From positions 1 through 9,464 of the forward strand of contig NZ_CALTWS010000106.1 in assembly GCF_943913055.1 (NCBI RefSeq): a stretch of DNA of 9,464 bases. Direction: 5' to 3'. Below, in pieces: positions 1 through 7,933 of this stretch. This DNA comes from an uncultured Brevundimonas sp. (GTDB lineage Bacteria > Pseudomonadota > Alphaproteobacteria > Caulobacterales > Caulobacteraceae). Each line of letters starts with the position of its first letter. Position 1 is the stretch's first letter. Under the pieces are notes generated by a model. That model was given only the letters and a program-made list of their open reading frames with translations. It searched no databases and was not told the origin of the DNA. The position numbers and the translations under genes were made by a program.

Positions 1-109
1 GGGCAGGAGGGGCGGGGGGCGTCTGCGGAGCCGTGCTGTCCTGGGCGAACGCGGGAGCGCTCATCAGAAGCAGGCCGGCGACACCAGAGAGAAGCGCGGT
101 CTTACGCAT
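1..109 (-). CDS. Exported protein with Sec signal peptide, N-terminal fragment (gene continues off the left edge)
   Basis: Read on the minus strand, an ATG at 109-107 opens a frame that stays open to the window edge (36 codons). It encodes a textbook Sec signal peptide: a positive start (MRKT), a hydrophobic core of about 15 residues (LLSGVAGLLLMSAP) and an A-F-A/Q signal peptidase I site near residue 22. The mature protein begins QDSTAPQTPPAPPA, a proline/alanine-rich stretch typical of a flexible linker. There is no lipobox cysteine, so it should be periplasmic or outer-membrane rather than a lipoprotein. A good Shine-Dalgarno sequence, AAGGTGG (121-115), sits five bases before the ATG, which strongly supports this start. 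The gene is divergent from the MprF-like gene. Only the leader is visible, so the function cannot be named. Confidence 0.8.
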   Translation of the reverse strand, partial: MRKTALLSGVAGLLLMSAPAFAQDSTAPQTPPAPPA

Positions 110-243
110 GATATCCACCTTGATTACGCGAGCGGGAGGAGGCTCGCCACGACATACAAACACGGATCATTGCGGATTGTTTCGTGCGCCCCGAAATGAC
201 CTTTTCCTTGCCGGGTTTGGCCGATTCCGGGTCTAAGTCGGCC
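110..243. promoter_or_regulatory. Divergent intergenic region between the exported-protein gene and the MprF-like gene
   Basis: This gap must hold promoters for both flanking genes because they are transcribed away from each other. It contains the ribosome binding site of the left gene (115-121) and a six-base perfect inverted repeat, GCGAGC/GCTCGC (128-133 and 142-147, eight-base loop), which would lie in the left gene's leader. A GANTC site at 223-227 matches the target of the CcrM methyltransferase of Caulobacterales and relatives; one site means little by itself. I could not identify a -35/-10 pair with confidence for either direction. An open frame runs leftward from the MprF-like gene to 184, but its codons (several TTG, TTT, TCT) are unlike the rest of that gene, so I treat it as non-coding. 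Confidence 0.35.
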
Positions 244-1911
244 ATGACTGTGGCCCGCCCCGTTCGCTGGAGACTGTTCAGGCGTCTGGGGGCTCTCGCG
301 TTCGAGGCCTCGCCGCAGGTCTTTGCCATCCTCAGTTTTCTGGCAGGGCTGGTCCTGTTGGGCTCGGCGGCGACACCGGCGATCGGGGGTCGGCTGGATG
401 CTCTCCTGAGCGTGGCACCGCCTTTCCTGATCGACCTGTCCCATTTCGCGGCCAGTCTGGCGGGCTTTGCCCTGATCCTGCTGTCGGCCGGCCTGTGGCG
501 ACGGCGGCGAGGGGCGTGGTGGGCGGCCGTCATCGTCCTCTTGGCAGGCGTGGCCTTTTCCCTGCTGAAGGGTCTGGAATGGGAGGAGGCGATCGAACTG
601 GCCGTCATCGCAGCCTTCCTGATCCCGGCGCGAAAGGCCTTTGATCGTCGCTCGCGGCTGGATGAGCCCCTGTCGCCCTTCTGGCTATTGATGCTGGTCG
701 TGGCGGTAGCGGCGACGCTGTGGCTGGGCTTCTTCGTCTATCGCGACGTGACCTATTCGGACGAACTATGGTGGACCTTCCTGACGGACCGGCAGGCGTC
801 GGGGTTTCTGCGCGGCGGGCTGGCCGTAGCCCTGCTGACCGTCCTGGTCGTCGGCCGCTCCCTGATCAGCGCGCCCGGTGCCCGCAGCCACGGTCCGGCC
901 TCGTCTGCCGACGTGGCGCGCGCGGCGGCACTGATCGAGAGCGCGGATCATGCCGCGCCAGAGGCCTGGCTCTCCACACTCGGCGACAAGGCCCTGTTCT
1001 TCAGCACGAGCGGCGACAGCGTCCTGGCCTATCGCGTCATCGGTCGCCGCTGGATCGCCATGGGCGAACCGGCCGGTCGTCGGGACGAGCGGGTCGGCCT
1101 GTTGTGGGACTTCGCCGCCCTGGCCGATTCCTATGGTGGCGCGCCGGTCTTCTACTCCGTGGGCGAGGGCCTGCTGGGCGATCTGGCGACGCTGGGACTG
1201 GCGGTGCGCAAGGTGGGCGAGAGCGCGGTCATTGACCTGGCCGCCTTCTCGCTGGAGGGCAAGGCGCGTCAGAACCTGCGCACCGCCGTCAGTCGCGCCG
1301 AGCGCGAAGGGGCCAGTTTCGACCTTTTGCCGCCCGGCTCGGCGGTGGGCTTGGCCGACCAGTTGCGAACCGTGTCCGACGCCTGGCTGGCGGACCATGA
1401 AGGCTCGGAGAAGGCCTTTTCGCTGGGTCGGTTCGACGTCCACTATCTTGATCGCACACCCTTGGCCGTTGTGCGTCAGGCCGGGCGTGTCGTCGCCTTC
1501 GCCAATCTATTGCCCGGTCGAGGGCCCGCCCCGACACTAGCCGTTGATCTCATGCGGCATGTGGAAGACGCACCGCCCGGCGTGATGGACTATCTGTTCG
1601 TGCGTGCGATCCAGTGGGCGAAGGCCGAGGGCTTTGCCGCCTTCGATCTTGGCATGGCTCCATTGTCAGGGCTGGAGGATCGCCGCCTCGCCCCGGTCTT
1701 CGCCCGCGTCGGAGCTCTGGTCTTCGAGGAAGGTGGGGCGCTCTACGGGTTTCAGGGCTTGCGCGCCTTCAAGGCCAAGTTCGGCCCGGTCTGGACGCCC
1801 CGCTTCATCGCCGCGCCACCCTCCACCCCGCTGGCCTTCGCCCTGCTGGATGTCGCCCTGCTGACCAGCGGCGGCTGGCGCGGAATGCTGGGATTGAAAC
1901 GCCAGGCATGA
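244..1911 (+). CDS. MprF-type phosphatidylglycerol aminoacyltransferase (DUF2156 domain), lacking the N-terminal flippase domain
   Basis: Family knowledge: the MprF synthase domain transfers an amino acid, usually lysine or alanine, from aminoacyl-tRNA to phosphatidylglycerol in the inner membrane, lowering surface negative charge and protecting against cationic peptides. Seen here (555 aa): about six hydrophobic segments at residues 24-47, 63-85, 90-110, 117-129, 145-166 and 190-208, then a cytosolic domain carrying MprF signatures: STLGDKALFF (244-253), SLGRFDVHYL (393-402), DLMRH (435-439), MDYLFV (448-453), FDLGMAPLSG (467-476) and YGFQGLRAFKAKFGP (501-515). Full MprF proteins are roughly 840-870 aa; the first eight or so helices that flip the lipid are absent, and no flippase gene is adjacent. 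The start at 244 has a poor ribosome site; starts at 196 (ATG) and 184 (GTG) are open, but that stretch has non-native codon use. The transferred amino acid cannot be read from sequence. The gene converges on typA. Confidence 0.87.
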   Translation: MTVARPVRWRLFRRLGALAFEASPQVFAILSFLAGLVLLGSAATPAIGGRLDALLSVAPPFLIDLSHFAASLAGFALILLSAGLWRRRRGAWWAAVIVLLAGVAFSLLKGLEWEEAIELAVIAAFLIPARKAFDRRSRLDEPLSPFWLLMLVVAVAATLWLGFFVYRDVTYSDELWWTFLTDRQASGFLRGGLAVALLTVLVVGRSLISAPGARSHGPASSADVARAAALIESADHAAPEAWLSTLGDKALFFSTSGDSVLAYRVIGRRWIAMGEPAGRRDERVGLLWDFAALADSYGGAPVFYSVGEGLLGDLATLGLAVRKVGESAVIDLAAFSLEGKARQNLRTAVSRAEREGASFDLLPPGSAVGLADQLRTVSDAWLADHEGSEKAFSLGRFDVHYLDRTPLAVVRQAGRVVAFANLLPGRGPAPTLAVDLMRHVEDAPPGVMDYLFVRAIQWAKAEGFAAFDLGMAPLSGLEDRRLAPVFARVGALVFEEGGALYGFQGLRAFKAKFGPVWTPRFIAAPPSTPLAFALLDVALLTSGGWRGMLGLKRQA

Positions 1912-1942
1912 AAAAGGCGACAAGGCTTTCGCCCTGTCGCCT
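1911..1942 (-). terminator. Rho-independent terminator of typA
   Basis: An inverted repeat AGGCGACA (1915-1922) / TGTCGCCT (1935-1942), extended inward by a GGC/GCC step after one mismatch and closed by a TTTC loop, lies 24 bases beyond the typA stop codon. On the minus strand the hairpin is followed by a run of five T (complement of 1915-1911), the classic intrinsic terminator form. On the plus strand the bases after the hairpin are not T-rich, so it should work mainly for typA. The T-run overlaps the last base of the stop codon of the convergent MprF-like gene (1909-1911). Confidence 0.75.
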
Positions 1943-1965
1943 CAACTCATTCGATTCCGAAGCGA

Positions 1966-3798
<1,833 letters not shown>

Positions 3799-3861
3799 TT
3801 GAGTATCACGAATAGGCGGCCGGAACGGAGGGGCCGCTAGGCAGGGGCATAATTGCGGGAA

Positions 3862-3890
3862 GGCGCGCGCCTCTTACCGAAGCGCGCGCC
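3862..3890 (-). terminator. GC-only inverted repeat between typA and the OPT gene; possible terminator of the OPT gene
   Basis: A perfect nine-base inverted repeat, GGCGCGCGC (3862-3870) / GCGCGCGCC (3882-3890), with an 11-base loop lies about 40 bases after the OPT stop codon and about 64 bases before the typA start. The stem would be very stable. The minus-strand bases after it (TTCCCGC) are not a real T-run, so it is a weak intrinsic terminator at best, and it could instead sit in typA's promoter or leader region. A second, imperfect repeat (GGCGGCC near 3816 with GGCCGC near 3833) lies closer to typA. The rest of this gap (3799-3930) shows no ORF or RNA gene, and I cannot place the typA promoter. 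Confidence 0.35.
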
Positions 3891-3930
3891 GAAAAGCCAC
3901 CCTATTGCCCGCTTGGGGCGGATTGAAGGC

Positions 3931-5988
3931 TCAGACCTTGGCCGACTGCCTGCGGACCCAGGCGTAGAGGGCAATGGCCAGCCCGGCGAAGACCAACAGA
4001 CCGGCGATCATGGCCGGCCAGGCCGAACCCTCGGGCAACATGGCGAACGGGGCGTCATTGCCGGTGCCGACAATGACGCCTGCGGTCATGACCAGGAACA
4101 GGCTCTCGCCCACGATCAGGCCGGAGGCCAGCAGCACGCCCATGCGGCGACCGACGTCGGCGAAGCGGGTCGTCTTGATCGCCTTGTCGTACAGCCAGCC
4201 GCACACCGCCCCGATGACCAGCATCGTCGTGACCGCAGCAGGCAGGTAGAAGCCGATCCCGACGGCCAGGGGCGGGAGTTTCATCTTACCCCTGGTGGCG
4301 CTGTTCAGGACGATGTCCAGCACGATGATGACCGCGCCGATCACGGCACCCAGCCCGATCAGATCCCAGCGCAGATCGCCGCCAATGACGCCGCGCGCGA
4401 GGGCCGAGATCAGGGTCGCCTGCGGTGCAGCCAGAGGCTCGTCCGCGATACCCTTGGGTCCGCCCTCGAAGCCGAAGGCGGCGTTCAGCAGGTTCAGGAT
4501 CAGGGGAATGACGATGGCACCAGCACCCACACCGACGATCAGGGCCGCCTGCTGACGCCAGGGCGTGGCCCCGACCAGCTGGCCGGTCTTCAGGTCCTGC
4601 AGATTGTCATTGGCGATGACGGCGACGGCAAAGACGATGGCCGTCACGATCAGGGCGAAGGCGACCACCGACGGATCGGCGGGCAGGCCTGCGAGGGCCA
4701 GCACGCCCAGCATCAGGACCGAGGCGATGACGATGGCCAGAATGCCCACTCCCGACACCGGACTGTTGGAGGAGCCGATCAGACCGGCCATGTAGCCGCA
4801 GATGGCGGCGACCGCGAAGCCGATCAGGATGACATAGATCAGCCCGCCCCCGACCAGCAGCCAGGTCGAGCCCGCCAGCGTCGGATTGCCCTGGGCGAAG
4901 AAGGCCAGGATGAAGCCAATGCCGATCAGGCAGGCGACCGACAGACCGGCCACGATGTTGATCGGAATGTCCTGCTCGGTCCGGTCCAGAACCTCGCCGC
5001 CCTGACGACGGCGGTTGGCGGCCAAGGCCGAGGTCAAGCCGCCGATCAGCGGACCGGCCAGCTTGATCAGGGTCCAGATCGCCGCCACGCCGATGACGCC
5101 CGCGCCCATGAAGCGGACTTCGCGGCTCCAGACGGTCATGGCCAGTTCTTCGGCCGGGGCACCCGGCGGCAGGGTCGTGGCGATGGACGGAATGCCGTTG
5201 GCGGTCAGCCAGGCGATGGTGTCCGGGCTGGTCAGGATCGGCACGGCGACGCACCAGGCCAGGATCAGGCCGAACAGCTGCGCCAGCCCGACGCTGAGCC
5301 CGATCAGGTGACCGGCTCCCAGAAGCGCGAACTGCATGCCGAAGCCCACGCCGGTCGCGCCGCCACCCAGGGCCGCCGGCAGTTTGATGAAGCGCGCGGT
5401 CTCGGCCGCGAACACCCGGCCCGCGACCAGTAGGGCATAGCCCGCCGACACCAGGGCACCGGTGACGACGACCCACAGGCCGGCCGCATTCTCGCGCACC
5501 GCGCTCTCGGTCTGTTCGGCCCCGCGTGAGCCGACGGTCAGCACCTCGGCCGCCGCGACGCCTTCGGGGTAGGGCAGGCCCGCCTCGACCACGAGCGCCC
5601 GGCGCAGAGGAATGGAGAAGGTCACCCCCAGCACGCCGCCGAAGACGCAGATCAGCACCGATTCCCAGAACGGAAACTCCAGCCACCATCCCACCATGAC
5701 CAGGCCCGGCAGCACGAAGATGATCGAACTCATGGCCCCGCCGACCGAAGCCACGGTCTGGACGGTCATGTTCTCCCAGATGGTCGAGGTTTTGAACATC
5801 CGCAGGATGGCCATCGAGATGACCGCCGCCGGAATGGCCGAGGCGAAGGTCAGCCCGACCTTCAAGCCCAGATAGGTATTGGCGGCGGTGAACACGACGG
5901 CCAGCAGACAGCCCAGAACCAGGGCGCGCAGGGTCAGTTCGATGCGTTTGGCGCCCTTCACGGGCGCGCTCGCGGGTGTGTCTGTCAT
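3931..5988 (-). CDS. OPT-family oligopeptide transporter
   Basis: A 685-residue polytopic inner-membrane protein with at least a dozen hydrophobic segments and short loops. It carries signatures of the bacterial OPT branch: NTYLGLKVGLTFASAIPAA (37-55), GLPYPEGVAAAEVL (137-150), GSSNSPVSGVGI (405-416), DLKTGQLVGATPWRQQ (465-480) and ASGLIVGES (621-629). Family members import short peptides, or in some branches metal chelates, driven by the proton gradient; the substrate cannot be told here. Length fits the family (roughly 650-700 aa). I chose the ATG at 5988 because the protein then begins MTDTPASAPVK, and GGAGAGGG (6005-5998) lies nine bases upstream. An in-frame ATG at 6045 would add 19 basic residues and also has an upstream GGGAG. 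The gene is divergent from mutM and stands alone; no periplasmic binding protein is needed for this family. Confidence 0.92.
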   Translation of the reverse strand: MTDTPASAPVKGAKRIELTLRALVLGCLLAVVFTAANTYLGLKVGLTFASAIPAAVISMAILRMFKTSTIWENMTVQTVASVGGAMSSIIFVLPGLVMVGWWLEFPFWESVLICVFGGVLGVTFSIPLRRALVVEAGLPYPEGVAAAEVLTVGSRGAEQTESAVRENAAGLWVVVTGALVSAGYALLVAGRVFAAETARFIKLPAALGGGATGVGFGMQFALLGAGHLIGLSVGLAQLFGLILAWCVAVPILTSPDTIAWLTANGIPSIATTLPPGAPAEELAMTVWSREVRFMGAGVIGVAAIWTLIKLAGPLIGGLTSALAANRRRQGGEVLDRTEQDIPINIVAGLSVACLIGIGFILAFFAQGNPTLAGSTWLLVGGGLIYVILIGFAVAAICGYMAGLIGSSNSPVSGVGILAIVIASVLMLGVLALAGLPADPSVVAFALIVTAIVFAVAVIANDNLQDLKTGQLVGATPWRQQAALIVGVGAGAIVIPLILNLLNAAFGFEGGPKGIADEPLAAPQATLISALARGVIGGDLRWDLIGLGAVIGAVIIVLDIVLNSATRGKMKLPPLAVGIGFYLPAAVTTMLVIGAVCGWLYDKAIKTTRFADVGRRMGVLLASGLIVGESLFLVMTAGVIVGTGNDAPFAMLPEGSAWPAMIAGLLVFAGLAIALYAWVRRQSAKV

Positions 5989-6082
5989 GGTCGTGGTCCC
6001 TCTCCGAACGCGACGTAAACCGAGAATGGTCAGGGTAGCAATCATCCTTCTCCCACGAACGCAGAGCGGCTATCCCTCTTGC
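5989..6082. promoter_or_regulatory. Divergent promoter region between the OPT gene and mutM
   Basis: These 94 bases separate two genes transcribed outward, so both promoters should lie here or slightly inside the OPT reading frame. The OPT ribosome binding site is at 5998-6005. For mutM the bases directly before the ATG show no Shine-Dalgarno sequence; a GCTATCCC (6069-6076) resembles the Caulobacter-type -10 element GCTANAWC and would put transcription start at or very near the ATG, giving a leaderless mRNA. I see no good -35 partner for it. No operator-like repeat stands out. Confidence 0.3.
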
Positions 6083-6946
6083 ATGCCCGAACTTCCCGAG
6101 GTCGAGACCGTCCGCCGTGGCTTGGAGCCGGTCCTGTCTGGCGCGCGCCTGACTCATGTGCGCCAGAACCGGCCCGACCTGCGCTTTCCGTTTCCCGACG
6201 ATTTCGCGCGGCGGCTGGAGGGGGCGACGGTCCAGCGGATCGACCGCCGGGCCAAATATCTGCTGATGCCGCTATCGACGGGCGAGACCTGGGTCACCCA
6301 TCTGGGCATGACGGGCCGCTTTACGCTGGACGGCACCCAGCTGGGCGAGTTCGAGGAGCCGGCCCCCATCTCCGGCAAGCACGAGCACGTCAGCCTGTGT
6401 GCCGTGAAGGGCTCGGCCCGCACCCGCATAGGCTTCGCCGACGCCCGTCGCTTCGGTTTCATGGGCCTGATCCCCAGCGATGCGGTCGAAGCGCACCCTT
6501 GGTTCGACCGCATGGGGCCCGAGCCTCTCGGCAATCATTTCTCCGGCGCGCACCTGGCCGAGGCGTTTCGCAACAAGGCCCAGACCATCAAGGTCAGTCT
6601 GCTGGATCAGCGGATCGTGGCGGGTTTGGGCAATATCTATGTGTGTGAGGCCCTGTATCGCGCCCGCATCTCGCCCCTGGTCGCGGCGGGCAAGGTCTCC
6701 CGGCCCCGGCTGGAAGTCCTCGCCGCCGTCATCCGCGACGTGCTGAACGACGCCATCGCCGCGGGTGGCTCCACCCTGCGCGACTTCGCCAATGCCGACG
6801 GCGGCCAGGGCTATTTCCAGCACCGCTTCGACGTCTATGGCCGCGAGGGCCAGCCTTGTCTCGGTGAGGGCTGCACTGGCACGGTCAAGCGCATCGTCCA
6901 GGCCGGACGCTCCACCTTCTACTGCCCGACCTGCCAGAGGCGCTGA
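6083..6946 (+). CDS. mutM: Formamidopyrimidine-DNA glycosylase (Fpg/MutM)
   Basis: MutM starts base-excision repair of oxidised purines: it cuts out 8-oxoguanine and formamidopyrimidines opposite C and nicks the strand by beta,delta-elimination. All key parts are visible in the 287 residues: the N-terminal PELPEVETVRRGL (2-14), in which Pro2 is the Schiff-base nucleophile after Met removal and Glu3 the acid; Lys58 in RRAKYL; HLGMTGRF (73-80); DARRFG (120-125) with the intercalating Arg/Phe; helix-two-turn-helix with QRIVAGLGNIYVCEALYRA (176-194); and a C-terminal zinc finger with cysteines at 259, 264, 281 and 284 and Arg276 in GRSTFYCPTCQ. The first cysteine pair is spaced C-x4-C rather than C-x2-C, a variant I recall in other Alphaproteobacteria. 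The start is certain because Pro must follow Met. It leads a three-gene cluster, one base from the next gene. Confidence 0.97.
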   Translation: MPELPEVETVRRGLEPVLSGARLTHVRQNRPDLRFPFPDDFARRLEGATVQRIDRRAKYLLMPLSTGETWVTHLGMTGRFTLDGTQLGEFEEPAPISGKHEHVSLCAVKGSARTRIGFADARRFGFMGLIPSDAVEAHPWFDRMGPEPLGNHFSGAHLAEAFRNKAQTIKVSLLDQRIVAGLGNIYVCEALYRARISPLVAAGKVSRPRLEVLAAVIRDVLNDAIAAGGSTLRDFANADGGQGYFQHRFDVYGREGQPCLGEGCTGTVKRIVQAGRSTFYCPTCQRR

Positions 6947-6947
6947 G

Positions 6948-7487
6948 ATGACCCATCGCATCATCCTGTTTCGCGGCATGAACACCGGTGGCGTACGTGC
7001 ACCCGTAGACCAGCAGCGGGCCATGGCCGAGGCGATGGGATTGAAGAATCCGCGCACCCTTTTGGCCAGCGGCAATCTGGTGGTCGAAAGCGGTGAAACC
7101 CCCGCCGTTCTGGAGGCCGATATCGAGGCGGCCATGGAAGAGACCTTCGGATTGAAGATCGCCGCCATGGTCCGGACTTCTGAGCAGTGGTCAGACCTGA
7201 TCGCTGCCAATCCCTTCCCTGCCGAAGCCGCTGCCCATCCGGCCAAGGTCCTGGCCATGGTGATGAAGGATGGGATCAAGCCCGGCGCGCTGGAGGCCTG
7301 CCGTGAACTGGCTGAGGATGGCGAGGCGGTCGAGGCCGTGAATGGCGTGCTCTATTTCTGGTTCCCGAACGGGCAGGGCCAGTCGGGCATCTTCAAGAAG
7401 GCGACGCCGCGCATGCTGGGCATGGGCACGGGTCGAAACTGGAATACGGTGCTCAAGCTGGCCGAAATGGCTGGAGCGGAGGTCTGA
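6948..7487 (+). CDS. DUF1697 family protein
   Basis: A 179-residue soluble protein that fits DUF1697, a widespread family without an established biochemical role. Recognisable elements are the N-terminal strand and glycine turn IILFRGMNTGG (5-15; typically LLRGINVGG), the segment NPRTLLASGNLVVES (34-48; typically VxTYIQSGNVVF), and the C-terminal signature GTGRNWNTVLKLAEM (160-174). The domain appears complete. The ATG is one base after the mutM stop (TGAGATG), with GAGG (6937-6940) seven bases upstream inside the mutM end, so it is almost certainly co-transcribed with mutM and may be translationally coupled. Co-transcription hints at a shared expression need but does not show a DNA-repair role. 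The family call is firm; the function is unknown. Confidence 0.9.
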   Translation: MTHRIILFRGMNTGGVRAPVDQQRAMAEAMGLKNPRTLLASGNLVVESGETPAVLEADIEAAMEETFGLKIAAMVRTSEQWSDLIAANPFPAEAAAHPAKVLAMVMKDGIKPGALEACRELAEDGEAVEAVNGVLYFWFPNGQGQSGIFKKATPRMLGMGTGRNWNTVLKLAEMAGAEV

Positions 7488-7930
7488 TGCGCAAGCTTCA
7501 TCTCTGGATCAGCCTGATTGTCGGCCTGATCGTCTGGGGCGTCTATTTCGGCCATGTGATCCAGTCGTTCCGGCGTGGCGATCCCGGCAATCTGGCGCTG
7601 TGGTTCCTTGGGGCGCTGGCCGTCATCGTCCTGGCCGAGACGGTCGCGACCGGCCTGATCGCCTGGCTGTTTCGCCGACGGGCACGGGTTCTGGACGAAG
7701 GACCGACGCTTCAGGCCGCGCTCAAGGCCAGTCATGTCGCCCTGATGATCCTGGTCGCCCTGGTCCTGATCGCGGCCGCCGGCCTCGCCGCAGCCAGTCT
7801 GTTCGGCTGGACCATGGACCTGTCCTCTGCGCGCACCCAGGTTCTGGCCGCCAATGCCCTGCTGGCCATGGTGGTGGTGGCCGAACTGTCACGCGCGGCC
7901 CTGACCCTGGCGCTGATCCCGCGCCGCTGA
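7487..7930 (+). CDS. Small four-helix membrane protein, function unknown
   Basis: This 147-residue protein has four clear hydrophobic segments at about residues 4-24, 36-62, 80-106 and 118-143. Between helices 2 and 3 lies a basic loop, FRRRARVLDEGPTLQ (62-76), and the protein ends in IPRR. Hydrophobicity and the positive loop suggest an inner-membrane protein with that loop in the cytoplasm. I do not recognise the family with confidence; the layout is reminiscent of small four-helix proteins that carry a DER motif between helices 2 and 3, here DEG, but this is only an impression. Its ATG overlaps the DUF1697 stop (TGATG) and GGAGG (7478-7482) precedes it by four bases, so it is translationally coupled and completes the mutM-DUF1697 cluster. 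Codon use matches its neighbours, with no sign of recent transfer. Confidence 0.85.
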   Translation: MRKLHLWISLIVGLIVWGVYFGHVIQSFRRGDPGNLALWFLGALAVIVLAETVATGLIAWLFRRRARVLDEGPTLQAALKASHVALMILVALVLIAAAGLAAASLFGWTMDLSSARTQVLAANALLAMVVVAELSRAALTLALIPRR

Positions 7931-7933
7931 CGC

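Noticed and set aside
102..608. A 168-codon minus-strand frame at the left edge
   Set aside because: It is antisense to the first membrane segments of the MprF-like gene and is arginine/alanine-rich. The true minus-strand gene here is the signal-peptide frame starting at 109.
3853..5433. A 526-codon open frame on the plus strand opposite the OPT gene
   Set aside because: Same shadow effect. The translation is dominated by G, D, Q, A and R with no recognisable fold, and the opposite strand encodes a clear transporter.
5879..6082. In-frame upstream extension of mutM
   Set aside because: MutM needs Pro directly after the initiator Met as its nucleophile. The extension overlaps the OPT coding start and has no similarity to the family.
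4607..6157. A 516-codon minus-strand frame overlapping the OPT gene and the start of mutM
   Set aside because: It is a frame-shifted reading of the OPT gene, full of RGR/GR-type repeats, and the in-frame OPT protein has all the family motifs.
6272..7279. A 335-codon minus-strand frame opposite mutM and DUF1697
   Set aside because: It spans two well-supported genes on the other strand and shows no conserved motif; this is a codon-bias shadow.
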